64,000 nt of DNA, taken from the NCBI GenBank assembly GCA_964580575.1, contig CAZOLJ010000010.1:12243-76242 (forward strand), read 5' to 3'. A program made the position numbers and the translations under genes. The number at the start of each line of letters is the position of its first letter. The stretch's first letter is position 1. The DNA comes from CAVPDE01 sp964580575 (lineage in GTDB: Bacteria; Desulfobacterota; DSM-4660; Desulfatiglandales; HGW-15). The notes beneath the pieces were generated by a model. It did not search any database. It saw only the letters and a program-made list of their open reading frames with translations, and was not told the DNA's origin. This document shows positions 1 to 7,547 of the stretch, in pieces.

Positions 1-309
1 CGGTTTTTCCCGGCGCTCTACTACATCCTCGGCATCTTTTTGCCCCTGATCACGGTGAACTGCGCGATCCTGGGAGCTTCGCTTTTCATGATCATTCGCG
101 ACTACACCCTCGTTCAATCCATGGCCTATGGGGCCGGAAGCGGAATCGGCTGGATGATCGCGATCATTGCGGTTGGAGCCATTCGTGAAAAGGTTCAGAA
201 GAGCGCCAAGCTTCCGAAAGGGTTGGAAGGTCCGGCGCTCACCCTGATCATTACAGGGATTATGGCCCTGGCGTTCACGGCATTCAGCGGGATGATACAG
301 ATACAGTGA
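1..309 (+). CDS. nqrE: Na+-translocating NADH:quinone oxidoreductase subunit E, C-terminal part
   Basis: The reading frame is open from the first base of the window, so this is the 3' half (about 102 residues of a family length near 200). NqrE is an integral membrane subunit of the Na+-pumping NADH:quinone oxidoreductase. The visible part has the NqrD/E-type stretch PLITVNCAILGASLFM, with the conserved Cys in the membrane half-helix known to take part in electron transfer in this family. Two further hydrophobic segments follow, the last ending near the C-terminal GMIQIQ. The nqrF gene follows on the same strand after 192 bases, which is wider than the usual tight spacing. Upstream subunits nqrA-D are presumably outside the window. 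Identification is firm. Confidence 0.93.
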   Translation, partial: RFFPALYYILGIFLPLITVNCAILGASLFMIIRDYTLVQSMAYGAGSGIGWMIAIIAVGAIREKVQKSAKLPKGLEGPALTLIITGIMALAFTAFSGMIQIQ

Positions 310-372
310 CAAGTGACGAGTGACAAGTGACAAGCAAAACAGGAAAAAGGTATTACTCGTCACTCGTGACTC
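305..372. repeat. Heptad-repeat palindrome between nqrE and nqrF
   Basis: The left arm is four head-to-tail 7-base units of the form GTGACAA/GTGACGA. The right arm, near 352-372, carries complementary units (CTCGTCACTCGTGACTC). The two arms can pair imperfectly. Similar structures with other 7-base units occur at several further intergenic sites in this window. Confidence 0.7.
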
Positions 373-394
373 TTTACTGCAGTTGGACTGGTGG

Positions 395-425
395 CACGGA
401 CAAACGCGAATTTCGTTTGTCCGTG
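395..425. repeat. Perfect 12-bp inverted repeat (hairpin)
   Basis: CACGGACAAACG at 395-406 and CGTTTGTCCGTG at 414-425 are exact reverse complements around a 7-base loop. No T-run follows, so it is not a typical intrinsic terminator. It lies in the nqrE-nqrF gap and could be a mRNA processing or stabilising hairpin. Two further ACGGTGA heptads lie just downstream, near 452-468. Confidence 0.65.
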
Positions 426-501
426 GGAGTGCACGATGCAACGGAGAACTGACAACGGTGAACGGTGAACGAATAAAGAACGATGTACCCATGACCCTCT
501 C

Positions 502-1605
502 ATGCTTTCGATAATTATCAGCCTTCTCATCCTGAGCGGGATCGCGGCGCTGCTAGCCCTCTTCCTCGAAATCGCCGACTCCTATCTGGCCGACTACGGG
601 GAAATGAAGATCCTCGTCAACGAGCAGAAACAATTGGTCGTCGAGGGAGGGAGGCCTTTGCTTTCCACCCTCATGGGCCAGGGGATTTTTATTCCCTCTG
701 CTTGCGGGGGCAAAGGCACTTGCTCGTACTGCAAGGTGAAGGTTTTGGAGGGGGGCGGCCCGGTGCTCCCCACGGAGACGCCTTATCTGTCGCCGGAAGA
801 GCTGACCAGCCATGTCAGGCTTTCTTGCCAGATCAAAGTCAAGGACAACCTGAAGATCGAGATCCCGGAAGAGCTGTTCCTGGTGAAGGAATACGTGGTC
901 AGAGTGGAAAGCATCAAAGATCTGACGCCGGAGATCAAGAGCATTTTCCTCAGGATTCTGTGGCCGGACCAGGGGATCACCTTCAAAGCCGGACAATATA
1001 TCCAATTTGAAGTCCCAAAATACAAGCTCACCAGCGGGCCGGAGTACCGCGCCTATTCCATCTGTTCCGACGCTGCCGAGCACCATTCCCTGGAACTCGT
1101 CATCACCAAGGTTCCTCAGGGAGCCGTGACCACTTATGTGCACGAGTTCTTGAAGGAGGGAGAGGAACTGAGGGCTACCGGACCCTATGGGAAATTTTAC
1201 CTCAAGGATTCGGACAGCGACATTCTCTTTATCGCCACCGGATCGGGCATGGCGCCGATCAAATCCATGCTTCACCAGGCCGAGCATGAACAAATCCGAA
1301 AGAGAATCCAGTTCTTCTTCGGAGCGAGGACTATCAAGGATCTCTATTTCCAGGAGGAACTCCTGGCATGGGAGAGAACGCTTCATTCCTTCAAATATGT
1401 GCCCACCCTTTCCCGACCCGAAGAGGCAGACCATTGGCAGGGTGAAAATGGAAGAGTGACCGGCCTCATCGACAAATACATCCCTGAAGGAGCGAGTGTC
1501 GACGTCTACATCTGCGGGTCACCGGCCATGGTGGACTCGTGCGTGGAGATTCTGAAAAAGAAGAAGATTCCTGAGGACAGCATCTTCTTCGACAAATTCG
1601 AATAG
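502..1605 (+). CDS. nqrF: Na+-translocating NADH:quinone oxidoreductase subunit F
   Basis: This is the NADH-oxidising, FAD- and [2Fe-2S]-carrying entry subunit of Na+-NQR. The 367 residues start with one membrane helix (about 3-24). A plant-type ferredoxin domain follows with ligands Cys68, Cys74, Cys77 and Cys109. The ferredoxin-NADP reductase-like part carries the FAD motif RAYS (183-186), GPYGKF (228-232), the nucleotide motif GSGMAP (247-252) and CGSP (338-341). Family length is near 400, so this copy is slightly short but complete. It follows nqrE and is probably the last gene of the nqr operon. The chosen ATG begins the membrane anchor; no strong ribosome-binding site is visible before it. 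Confidence 0.95.
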   Translation: MLSIIISLLILSGIAALLALFLEIADSYLADYGEMKILVNEQKQLVVEGGRPLLSTLMGQGIFIPSACGGKGTCSYCKVKVLEGGGPVLPTETPYLSPEELTSHVRLSCQIKVKDNLKIEIPEELFLVKEYVVRVESIKDLTPEIKSIFLRILWPDQGITFKAGQYIQFEVPKYKLTSGPEYRAYSICSDAAEHHSLELVITKVPQGAVTTYVHEFLKEGEELRATGPYGKFYLKDSDSDILFIATGSGMAPIKSMLHQAEHEQIRKRIQFFFGARTIKDLYFQEELLAWERTLHSFKYVPTLSRPEEADHWQGENGRVTGLIDKYIPEGASVDVYICGSPAMVDSCVEILKKKKIPEDSIFFDKFE

Positions 1606-1642
1606 AACCCCTTGGGCTTCGCAGTTAACTCCTTCTTGTCTA

Positions 1643-1670
1643 TTGACAATCCCGGCCTGCTATTTAGATT
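1643..1670 (+). promoter_or_regulatory. Candidate sigma70-type promoter
   Basis: A perfect TTGACA at 1643-1648 is followed after 16 bases by TAGATT at 1665-1670 (4 of 6 matches to TATAAT). It lies between nqrF and the GltD-like gene and would give a leader of about 140 bases. Only sequence matching supports it. Confidence 0.35.
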
Positions 1671-1713
1671 TGTTATATTGTCCTCTGAATCCTAAACAAA
1701 AGCGAAGACCCAT

Positions 1714-1780
1714 CACAAAAATACGAAAGTGGGAAAACACGAAAAAAACTCTCGCCTTTCGTGTCTTTCTAATTTCGTGG
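1714..1780. repeat. Heptad-type palindrome upstream of the GltD-like gene
   Basis: Units built on ACGAAAG/ACACGAAA in the left part pair with TTTCGTGT and AATTTCGTGG in the right part; ACACGAAA at 1737-1744 and TTTCGTGT at 1757-1764 are exact complements. An open frame runs through it into the next gene, but its composition and the better start at 1817 argue that it is non-coding leader. Confidence 0.5.
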
Positions 1781-1816
1781 TTAAAGGATTTCCTCTCTTT
1801 ATCTCGCGAGGATGAC

Positions 1817-3559
1817 ATGACCAAGCAGATCGTTTACTCATCCAGCCCTGAAGATTTTTTTTACATGGACGTGAATGTCCCATGCCAAGCCGCTTGTCCT
1901 GCGGCAACGAACATTCCAGCCTATATCCGGGCCCTCTTCGAAGGCCGATACGATGGGTCTTACTCCATCAACCACATGGCCAACCTTCTGCCCGGTGTCC
2001 TGGGCCGAGTGTGTTCCCGTCCCTGTGAAGACAAGTGCCGCCATGGAGAGCCGGAACTGGGCCGCCCCGTAAACATCTGTCACATCAAGAGAGCGGCCGC
2101 AGACTTGAGAAGAAAAGGGCCGCCTCCGGAACCAGGCCCTTTCGCGTCGCTCGGCAAAAAGGTGGCTGTGGTGGGAGCAGGCCCTGCAGGCCTTGCAGCG
2201 GCCCATGACTTGGCTACGCTCGGAGTCGCCGTGACACTCTACGAAGCTTTTGAAAAGGGAGGCGGGATGCTCCGATACGGGATCCCTGAGTTCCGGCTGC
2301 CCAGAGAGGTCCTTGAAGACGAAATCGATTATGTCGTACGCACAGGAGCTGTTCTCAAGACCGGGGTGAGGGTGGGAATCGACACAGCCATAAAGGACCT
2401 TCTTGAAGCGTACGATGCGGTTCTCCTTGCGGCAGGATGTTACCGTTCCCTGCGGCTCGACCTGACAGGGGAAGATCTTCAGGGAGTCTATCCTGGTCTG
2501 GAATTCATGATGCAGGTCTGCGCAGGAAAGCCTCCCAGTGTGGGAAACAGGGTGCTCGTCATCGGCGCGGGGTTCACGGCTTTTGACTGCGCCCGGTCCG
2601 CCCTTAGGCTGGGTGCGCAGGACGTGACCATTTGCCTCCGGCGAACAGAGGAGGATCTGGTGGTCACGAAAGACGAGGTGATCGAGACAAAGACAGAGGG
2701 CGTCAAGATCGCTTCTCTCATGCTTTCCAGAAAAATCCTCGGGAAGGAACGCGTTGAAGGTGTGGAATTTGTGAGGGCACGGCCTGGCGAAAAAAGAGCG
2801 AAAGGCAAGGGGGAGGTCGTCGCCCTTGAGGGAAGTGAATTCGTTTTGTCTGCAGACACGGTCATCGTGGCCACAGGCCAACGGCCTGAGCCGCTTCGCC
2901 TGGCTCTCGGGGATAAGAAAGAAGAAGTCCTGAAGGCCGACCCGGATTCCTTTTCCTCTCCGATGAAGGGGCTCTACGTGGCCGGTGACTACCTCTCCGG
3001 GCCTTCAACGGTGATCCAGGCGGTCGGGATGGGGCGGAGGGCAGCGGAAAGGATCCTTCGAGACCTGACAGGCAAGGCCTTCCGGGAGAAAACGGTGCGC
3101 ATGGAGGAAACGGAAATCACCGACCGCAAGCGTGCCTGGGATTATGTTCCAAGGCAGGACATGCCTACGGTTCAGCCCGTGCAGGATCGGTTCCTCACCC
3201 CGAGGACCGAGGTGGAGACAGGCTTGTCTCCGGAGCAGGCGCAGGAGGAGTCGAAACGTTGCTACCTCTGCTATCTCCATTACGAAATCGACATCAAGCG
3301 GTGCATCTACTGCCGGTACTGTATTGATGTCGCGCCCAGGGATTGCATCAAACTGGTCAAAGAAGTGAAAACCAATGAAGCCGGCGCCATCGCCGGTTTT
3401 ACGGAAACCACCCACTGGGCCGAGGTCAACGCGATCATGATCGACAATTCCCGCTGCATTCGATGTGGAGAGTGCATGCGAGTCTGCCCGGTGAACTGCA
3501 TCTCTGTGACCAGGGTGGAGCTCACAGAGCGAATGGCGCGGGGAGGGGACCATGTCTGA
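1817..3559 (+). CDS. GltD-like NAD(P)/FAD oxidoreductase with C-terminal dicluster ferredoxin domain
   Basis: The 580-residue protein has a glutamate-synthase-small-subunit-type N-terminus with Cys23, Cys27, Cys66, Cys70, Cys74 and Cys88 as candidate Fe-S ligands. Next come an FAD fold (VVGAGPAG, about 118-125) and an NAD(P) fold (VLVIGAGFTA). A ferredoxin domain follows with CIYCRYC (496-502) and CIRCGEC (547-553). The usual fourth Cys of the first motif is Ala506. No glutamate synthase large subunit is nearby. The next three genes are another flavoprotein and a 2-oxoacid:ferredoxin oxidoreductase, so it probably moves electrons between ferredoxin and NAD(P). The ATG at 1817, behind GCGAGG, is preferred over a longer frame beginning at 1643. 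It overlaps the next gene by 8 bases. Confidence 0.88.
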   Translation: MTKQIVYSSSPEDFFYMDVNVPCQAACPAATNIPAYIRALFEGRYDGSYSINHMANLLPGVLGRVCSRPCEDKCRHGEPELGRPVNICHIKRAAADLRRKGPPPEPGPFASLGKKVAVVGAGPAGLAAAHDLATLGVAVTLYEAFEKGGGMLRYGIPEFRLPREVLEDEIDYVVRTGAVLKTGVRVGIDTAIKDLLEAYDAVLLAAGCYRSLRLDLTGEDLQGVYPGLEFMMQVCAGKPPSVGNRVLVIGAGFTAFDCARSALRLGAQDVTICLRRTEEDLVVTKDEVIETKTEGVKIASLMLSRKILGKERVEGVEFVRARPGEKRAKGKGEVVALEGSEFVLSADTVIVATGQRPEPLRLALGDKKEEVLKADPDSFSSPMKGLYVAGDYLSGPSTVIQAVGMGRRAAERILRDLTGKAFREKTVRMEETEITDRKRAWDYVPRQDMPTVQPVQDRFLTPRTEVETGLSPEQAQEESKRCYLCYLHYEIDIKRCIYCRYCIDVAPRDCIKLVKEVKTNEAGAIAGFTETTHWAEVNAIMIDNSRCIRCGECMRVCPVNCISVTRVELTERMARGGDHV

Positions 3560-4568
3560 GGAGCATTTCATTGTGATCGGAAACGGCCCGGCAGGCCACC
3601 ACGCCGCAGTGACCTTACGGCTGGAGGCGCCGGGAGCGCGCATCACCCTGATCGGCAAGGAACCGCACGGGTGTTACCGGCCCCATCTCCTGCCCAAGTG
3701 GATCAGCGGCAACCTCAAGGAAGAGGCTCTCTATGTGTGCCCTGTTGAAGATTACAAGAAGATGGACATTAAATTCCGAAGCGGGCAGAAAGTGGTCGCC
3801 CTGGATCCCGGCCAAAGGGAACTCATTCTGGATCACAAGGAAAGGCTTCGCTTCAGCGGCCTCATCCTTGCCGTGGGCGGAAAGCCGAGAATCCCTGAAC
3901 CTCTTCTGATCTTCAGGGATGTCCTGTTCACCCTCAAGACGCTGGAAGATGCCAGAGTCTGGAAGGAGGAGATTGCACAGGTGGGTTCGGTGCTCATGAT
4001 GGGCGGAGACCTCACCTCCCTGGCCGTCACCAAGGCCCTCTTGGGCCTGGGCAAGAAAGTGTACTTCATGGTGAATGAAGAGGCCTTCTGGCCGTTGCGG
4101 TGGAGCCTGTCGCTTTTCGAGGAAATGTCTCACCGGCTCCGGCAAAAGGGGGTGGAAGTCCTGGCGGACCAGCGGTTGAAAGGGATCGCCCGAAAAGGGA
4201 ATCGCGACTATGAGGTCCAAGTCGGTCGTGAGACAGTGCGCGTGGGCATGATCGGAGCATTTTTCGGGCTCATCCCGGATGTGCGATTCCTGGCAGGATC
4301 CGGGCTTCAGCTGGATCGCGGCATTCTTGTGGACGAATATCTGAACACGGGCTTCAAAGGAGTGTATGCCGCCGGGGACTGCGCCCAGATCTACCACCCG
4401 CAACTCCGCGACTACTGGGTCTCCGTCGGCCATGACAACGCCCTGGAGCTTGGCCGTACAGCGGCCCTGAATCTGGTAGGCAACACGGTGAAGGCTGAAG
4501 GAGCCGGGAAGTGTGTTTTCGAAGTTCAAGGCATCAAGGTGAACACGTCTTGGTGGACGGAGTTTTGA
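3552..4568 (+). CDS. FAD/NAD(P)-dependent pyridine nucleotide-disulfide-type oxidoreductase
   Basis: The protein has 338 residues. It opens with an FAD-binding Rossmann motif (IVIGNGPAGHHAA). A second nucleotide-binding glycine stretch (VLMMGGDLTSLAV) lies near residue 140, and the FAD-closing motif GVYAAGDCA near 272-280. This matches the NADH:rubredoxin/nitrite-reductase-like branch of the family. No redox-active CxxxxC disulfide is visible after the first glycine motif, so it is not a dihydrolipoamide or mercury reductase. The start overlaps the end of the GltD-like gene and has a strong GGAGGGG before it, indicating translational coupling. Its end lies one base before the oxidoreductase alpha gene. 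A role in electron transfer for the 2-oxoacid oxidoreductase is inferred from position. Confidence 0.8.
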   Translation: MSEEHFIVIGNGPAGHHAAVTLRLEAPGARITLIGKEPHGCYRPHLLPKWISGNLKEEALYVCPVEDYKKMDIKFRSGQKVVALDPGQRELILDHKERLRFSGLILAVGGKPRIPEPLLIFRDVLFTLKTLEDARVWKEEIAQVGSVLMMGGDLTSLAVTKALLGLGKKVYFMVNEEAFWPLRWSLSLFEEMSHRLRQKGVEVLADQRLKGIARKGNRDYEVQVGRETVRVGMIGAFFGLIPDVRFLAGSGLQLDRGILVDEYLNTGFKGVYAAGDCAQIYHPQLRDYWVSVGHDNALELGRTAALNLVGNTVKAEGAGKCVFEVQGIKVNTSWWTEF

Positions 4569-4569
4569 G

Positions 4570-6339
4570 ATGGCGGCAGTGGATTTGACCATTGAAATAT
4601 GCGGGATGTCGGGGGACGGAACCATTGCGGCTGGTGGAATCCTCAACGAAGCCATGTCCAGGGCCGGTCTCTCCGTGCTGGCTTTTGATTCCTACCCGGC
4701 TGAAATCAGAGGGTTCGGCCGCTGCGTCACCCATTCGAGAGTCGGCGATCAGGAAATGCGGGCGTTGAGCGATAAGACCCACGTGCTGATTTCGCTGGAT
4801 GACAAGGAATCTCAGTCGCGGATCCCTTTTCTTGCAAAAGAGGCGGTGATTATTTTCGACAGCAAGCCCCCGTCCTACGTGGAGGAAGGGACATCCATTG
4901 CAGCTCATGTGGAGCCTGATTCGCTGCTCTTCGGCATGCCTTTCTCCGACCTGGCCGCAGCAGCATCGGGAAGCACGAGGGGCAGGAACCTGACTGCGCT
5001 GGGCGGCTTTGCCGCTATCTTCGGCATCCCCCCACAGCACTTCCAGGAAATCATCGCGAAGAAATTCAAGGCCAAGGGCGACAGGGTCTTGGAGGTCAAC
5101 CTCAAGAGCTTTGATGCGGGGTTCCGCTATGCCTCAGAAACGTTCAAGGAAAGAGAACCGCCTGCTCTCACATTGCCGGAACCGGAGAAAGAGGAAAAGA
5201 TCCTGATCTCCGGGAATGAAGCGGTGGGGCGTGCGGCCCTTGATGCAGGGCTCAAGCTCTACTTCGGCTATCCCATTACGCCGGCGACACCGATCATGGA
5301 GTATTTGGCCAAGACTTTGCCGGGACGGGGAGGAAGAGTGGTGCAGATGGAGGATGAGATTGCCTCCATCGGCGCGGTGCTGGGAAGCTTCTTTGCAGGG
5401 AAAAGGGCCATGACAGCCACTTCAGGCCCTGGGTTTGCCCTGATGACGGAGCTCATCACCCACGGGGTCATGTCTGAAACGCCGGCCGTCATTATCAACG
5501 CCCAAAGAGGCGGACCTGCCACGGGCCTGCCGAGCAAGACCGAGCAGTCTGACTTGCAGGCAGCGGTCTTCGGCGGGCCGGGGGATTCGGCTAGAATCGT
5601 CATCGCGCCCACCAACGTGAGGGAGTGCTATGAGTTCACCCTGATGAGCTTTCAGCTGGCTGAGCGATATCAGACGCCGGTCATCGTGCTCACGGACTTT
5701 TTTCTCAACAACCGTGTCGAAAAGGTTAACCTCATTGCAGCGTCGGCAGCTCAGCGAGCCGACTGGAACCTCTATCCCGATGAATCGAGCAGGGGGCGCT
5801 ACGAGCGTTACAAAGTTACGGAATCCGGGATTTCCCCCAGAGCAATACCTGGCACAGAGGGGTGTCTTTTCGATGCCACAGGACTGGAACACACTGAAAA
5901 AGGGAGACCTGATTACTCCTCCGAGATCCATTCAAAGATGACGGAAAAGCGGCATCGGAAAATCCAAGGGGCCTTGAAGGATCTGCCGGAGCCGCTTGAA
6001 TTCTCCTCCGGTGGAACCATGGATGTGGGGGTGATCGCCTGGGGATCGACTTTCGGGTCAGCCCTTGAGGCGGTATTGACAGCTCAACGGGAAGGCATGA
6101 AGGTGGGGGCGTTAAAGGTCGTGAGCCTTTTTCCGTATCACGCCGAAGTCATCCGGACCTTCATGAAAAAATGCAAAGAGATTCTGATTCCGGAACTGAA
6201 TTACGAAGGCCAGCTCGCTAACCTGATCGGGCATCTTTATGGAAAAGACGTGGTCAGGCTCAACCGGACAACCGGAATGCCGATGTCACCGAGCCTGATA
6301 CTTGAAAAGATAGAATCACTGGTGGAGTCAAAAGGATAG
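4570..6339 (+). CDS. korA: 2-oxoacid:ferredoxin oxidoreductase, gamma-alpha fusion subunit (probably 2-oxoglutarate)
   Basis: The 589 residues join two subunits that are separate in many organisms. The gamma-type domain spans about 1-190 (GMSGDGTIAAGGIL near the start). The alpha pyrimidine-binding domain begins near 213, with GYPITPATP at about 233-241, then QMEDEIASIGA and GGPATGLPSKTEQSDL. The enzyme oxidatively decarboxylates a 2-oxoacid with CoA, giving acyl-CoA, CO2 and reduced ferredoxin in the cytoplasm. Substrate cannot be read from sequence; neighbouring aconitase and citrate synthase suggest 2-oxoglutarate. No separate delta ferredoxin subunit is present, and the ferredoxin domain of the GltD-like protein may replace it. 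A heptad-repeat gap separates it from its beta subunit. Confidence 0.88.
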   Translation: MAAVDLTIEICGMSGDGTIAAGGILNEAMSRAGLSVLAFDSYPAEIRGFGRCVTHSRVGDQEMRALSDKTHVLISLDDKESQSRIPFLAKEAVIIFDSKPPSYVEEGTSIAAHVEPDSLLFGMPFSDLAAAASGSTRGRNLTALGGFAAIFGIPPQHFQEIIAKKFKAKGDRVLEVNLKSFDAGFRYASETFKEREPPALTLPEPEKEEKILISGNEAVGRAALDAGLKLYFGYPITPATPIMEYLAKTLPGRGGRVVQMEDEIASIGAVLGSFFAGKRAMTATSGPGFALMTELITHGVMSETPAVIINAQRGGPATGLPSKTEQSDLQAAVFGGPGDSARIVIAPTNVRECYEFTLMSFQLAERYQTPVIVLTDFFLNNRVEKVNLIAASAAQRADWNLYPDESSRGRYERYKVTESGISPRAIPGTEGCLFDATGLEHTEKGRPDYSSEIHSKMTEKRHRKIQGALKDLPEPLEFSSGGTMDVGVIAWGSTFGSALEAVLTAQREGMKVGALKVVSLFPYHAEVIRTFMKKCKEILIPELNYEGQLANLIGHLYGKDVVRLNRTTGMPMSPSLILEKIESLVESKG

Positions 6340-6340
6340 A

Positions 6341-6472
6341 GATGCAAGTAGCGTGATGCAGGTAGCGTGATGCAGGTAGCAGGTTGCATGTCGCAGGTTG
6401 CAGGTCGATAAAACCCAAAGACTGATTCTGATGCTTTTTCAACAAGCAACAAGCGACCTGCAACATGCGGCC
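6341..6472. repeat. Heptad-repeat palindrome between alpha and beta oxidoreductase genes
   Basis: The left arm (6341-6407) is a run of 7-base units such as GATGCAG, GTAGCGT, GTAGCAG, GTTGCAG and GTCGCAG. The right arm (about 6441-6472) contains complementary units reading AGCAACAAGCGACCTGCAAC. It interrupts what should be one operon. Confidence 0.75.
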
Positions 6473-6532
6473 CGCACGAAGACAGAGCCTGTGAGATCAA
6501 GAGCAGCTCATGAATCATTGAGAGGCTGAGAG

Positions 6533-7333
6533 ATGAAAACCTCCGGTAAAGTGCTTGCCGAACAGGTCAGGAAGATCGAAGAATCGAAAGTGTTCTCCAT
6601 TCGATCGCCCAACCTGCCGACCTGGTGTCCCGGCTGCGGGTACTTCGGGATTCACCAGGGTTTGAACAATGCCATTGAGCGGCTGGAACTCCCTCATCAC
6701 AAGATCGTCGTTGTTTCAGGAATAGGATGCGCAGGACGCTATCCGTTTTTTACAGACACCTACGGCCTTCACACGGTTCACGGAAGGACCCTCCCCGTAT
6801 CAACGGGAGTGAAACTCGCCAATCCTGAACTCACGGTTTTTGCCGTAGGAGGAGACGGCGACGGCCTGGGGATCGGAGGAGGTCATCTGCCTCACATTGC
6901 GAGGAGGAACGTGGACGTCAATTACCTTCTCTTTGACAACTCGATCTACGGCCTCACCAAGGGCCAGCCTTCGCCCAGCTCCCCTGTGGGTTTCAAAACA
7001 AAGGTTTCGCCTCAGGGCAGCCAGGAGGCTCCGCTGAATGCCACGCTCCTTGCTCTATCCTACGGCGCCTCCTTTGTAGCAAGGCTTTTTGCAGGAGACC
7101 CGGAGGGCATCACGAACGCCCTGATCCAAGGGATAGGGCGCAAGGGGTTTTCTTTTTTTCACGTGTACACCTCCTGCGTTACTTTTGACAAGGAGTACAA
7201 GACATGGGACCATCTCAAACAGTGGGTTCACCCTCTCCCTGCAGCGCACGATCCCACGGATCGCAAACAGGCGATCAACGAGGCACTGGAGGACCAGTTT
7301 AGTTTGGGAATTCTGTATAAAAGAATGGAGTAA
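6533..7333 (+). CDS. korB: 2-oxoacid:ferredoxin oxidoreductase beta subunit (probably 2-oxoglutarate)
   Basis: This 266-residue subunit binds thiamine diphosphate and an Fe-S cluster. The sequence shows TWCPGCGYFG (Cys32 and Cys35) and a further Cys in GIGCAGRYPFF (Cys66). The ThDP/Mg site is GDGDGLGIGG (107-116), followed by FDNSIYGLTKGQ. A fourth Cys in TSCVTF near residue 215 fits the cluster-binding set of the family. It completes the enzyme with the upstream gamma-alpha fusion. The ATG has GAGAGG seven bases upstream. The gap to its partner is filled by a repeat palindrome, so co-transcription across it is assumed, not shown. Confidence 0.9.
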   Translation: MKTSGKVLAEQVRKIEESKVFSIRSPNLPTWCPGCGYFGIHQGLNNAIERLELPHHKIVVVSGIGCAGRYPFFTDTYGLHTVHGRTLPVSTGVKLANPELTVFAVGGDGDGLGIGGGHLPHIARRNVDVNYLLFDNSIYGLTKGQPSPSSPVGFKTKVSPQGSQEAPLNATLLALSYGASFVARLFAGDPEGITNALIQGIGRKGFSFFHVYTSCVTFDKEYKTWDHLKQWVHPLPAAHDPTDRKQAINEALEDQFSLGILYKRME

Positions 7334-7515
7334 GGGAAGAATAGAGTAATGGTAACGAATGAATGGAGTAATGGAGTGTTGGAGTGATGGAGCCATGCGT
7401 TAACGCCAAGAGCAAGTCGTCAAGTCTCCCCTTCTTGAGGTCCCTGCGCAGTACTCCAATACTCCACTACTCCAGTGCTCCATTCCTGCATTACTCCAAC
7501 ACTCCATCACTCCAA
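7325..7515. repeat. Heptad-repeat palindrome between korB and aconitase
   Basis: The left arm (about 7325-7393) repeats TGGAGTA/TGGAGTG-type heptads. The right arm (about 7449-7515) repeats the complementary ACTCCAA/ACTCCAT/ACTCCAC units. The arms, each over 60 bases, overlap the last codons of korB and are split by about 55 bases of unrelated sequence. Confidence 0.8.
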
Positions 7516-7547
7516 CGAGCATAGAAGCTCGATGAAAGGATTAGGTC

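Noticed and set aside
320..514. 64-codon frame between nqrE and nqrF
   Set aside because: It is built from heptad repeats and a hairpin, has no ribosome-binding site and overlaps the nqrF start.
1643..1816. N-terminal extension of the GltD-like gene by 58 codons
   Set aside because: The extension crosses a promoter-like sequence and a repeat and has no similarity to the family; ATG 1817 has a better signal.
1838..2881. Long minus-strand frame (347 codons) opposite the GltD-like gene
   Set aside because: It is antisense to a well-supported gene, with Cys/His/Arg-rich composition typical of shadow frames in GC-rich DNA.
7325..7515. CRISPR-like array because of regular short repeats
   Set aside because: Units are 7 bases, tandem and without spacers, the arms are complementary, and no cas gene is present.
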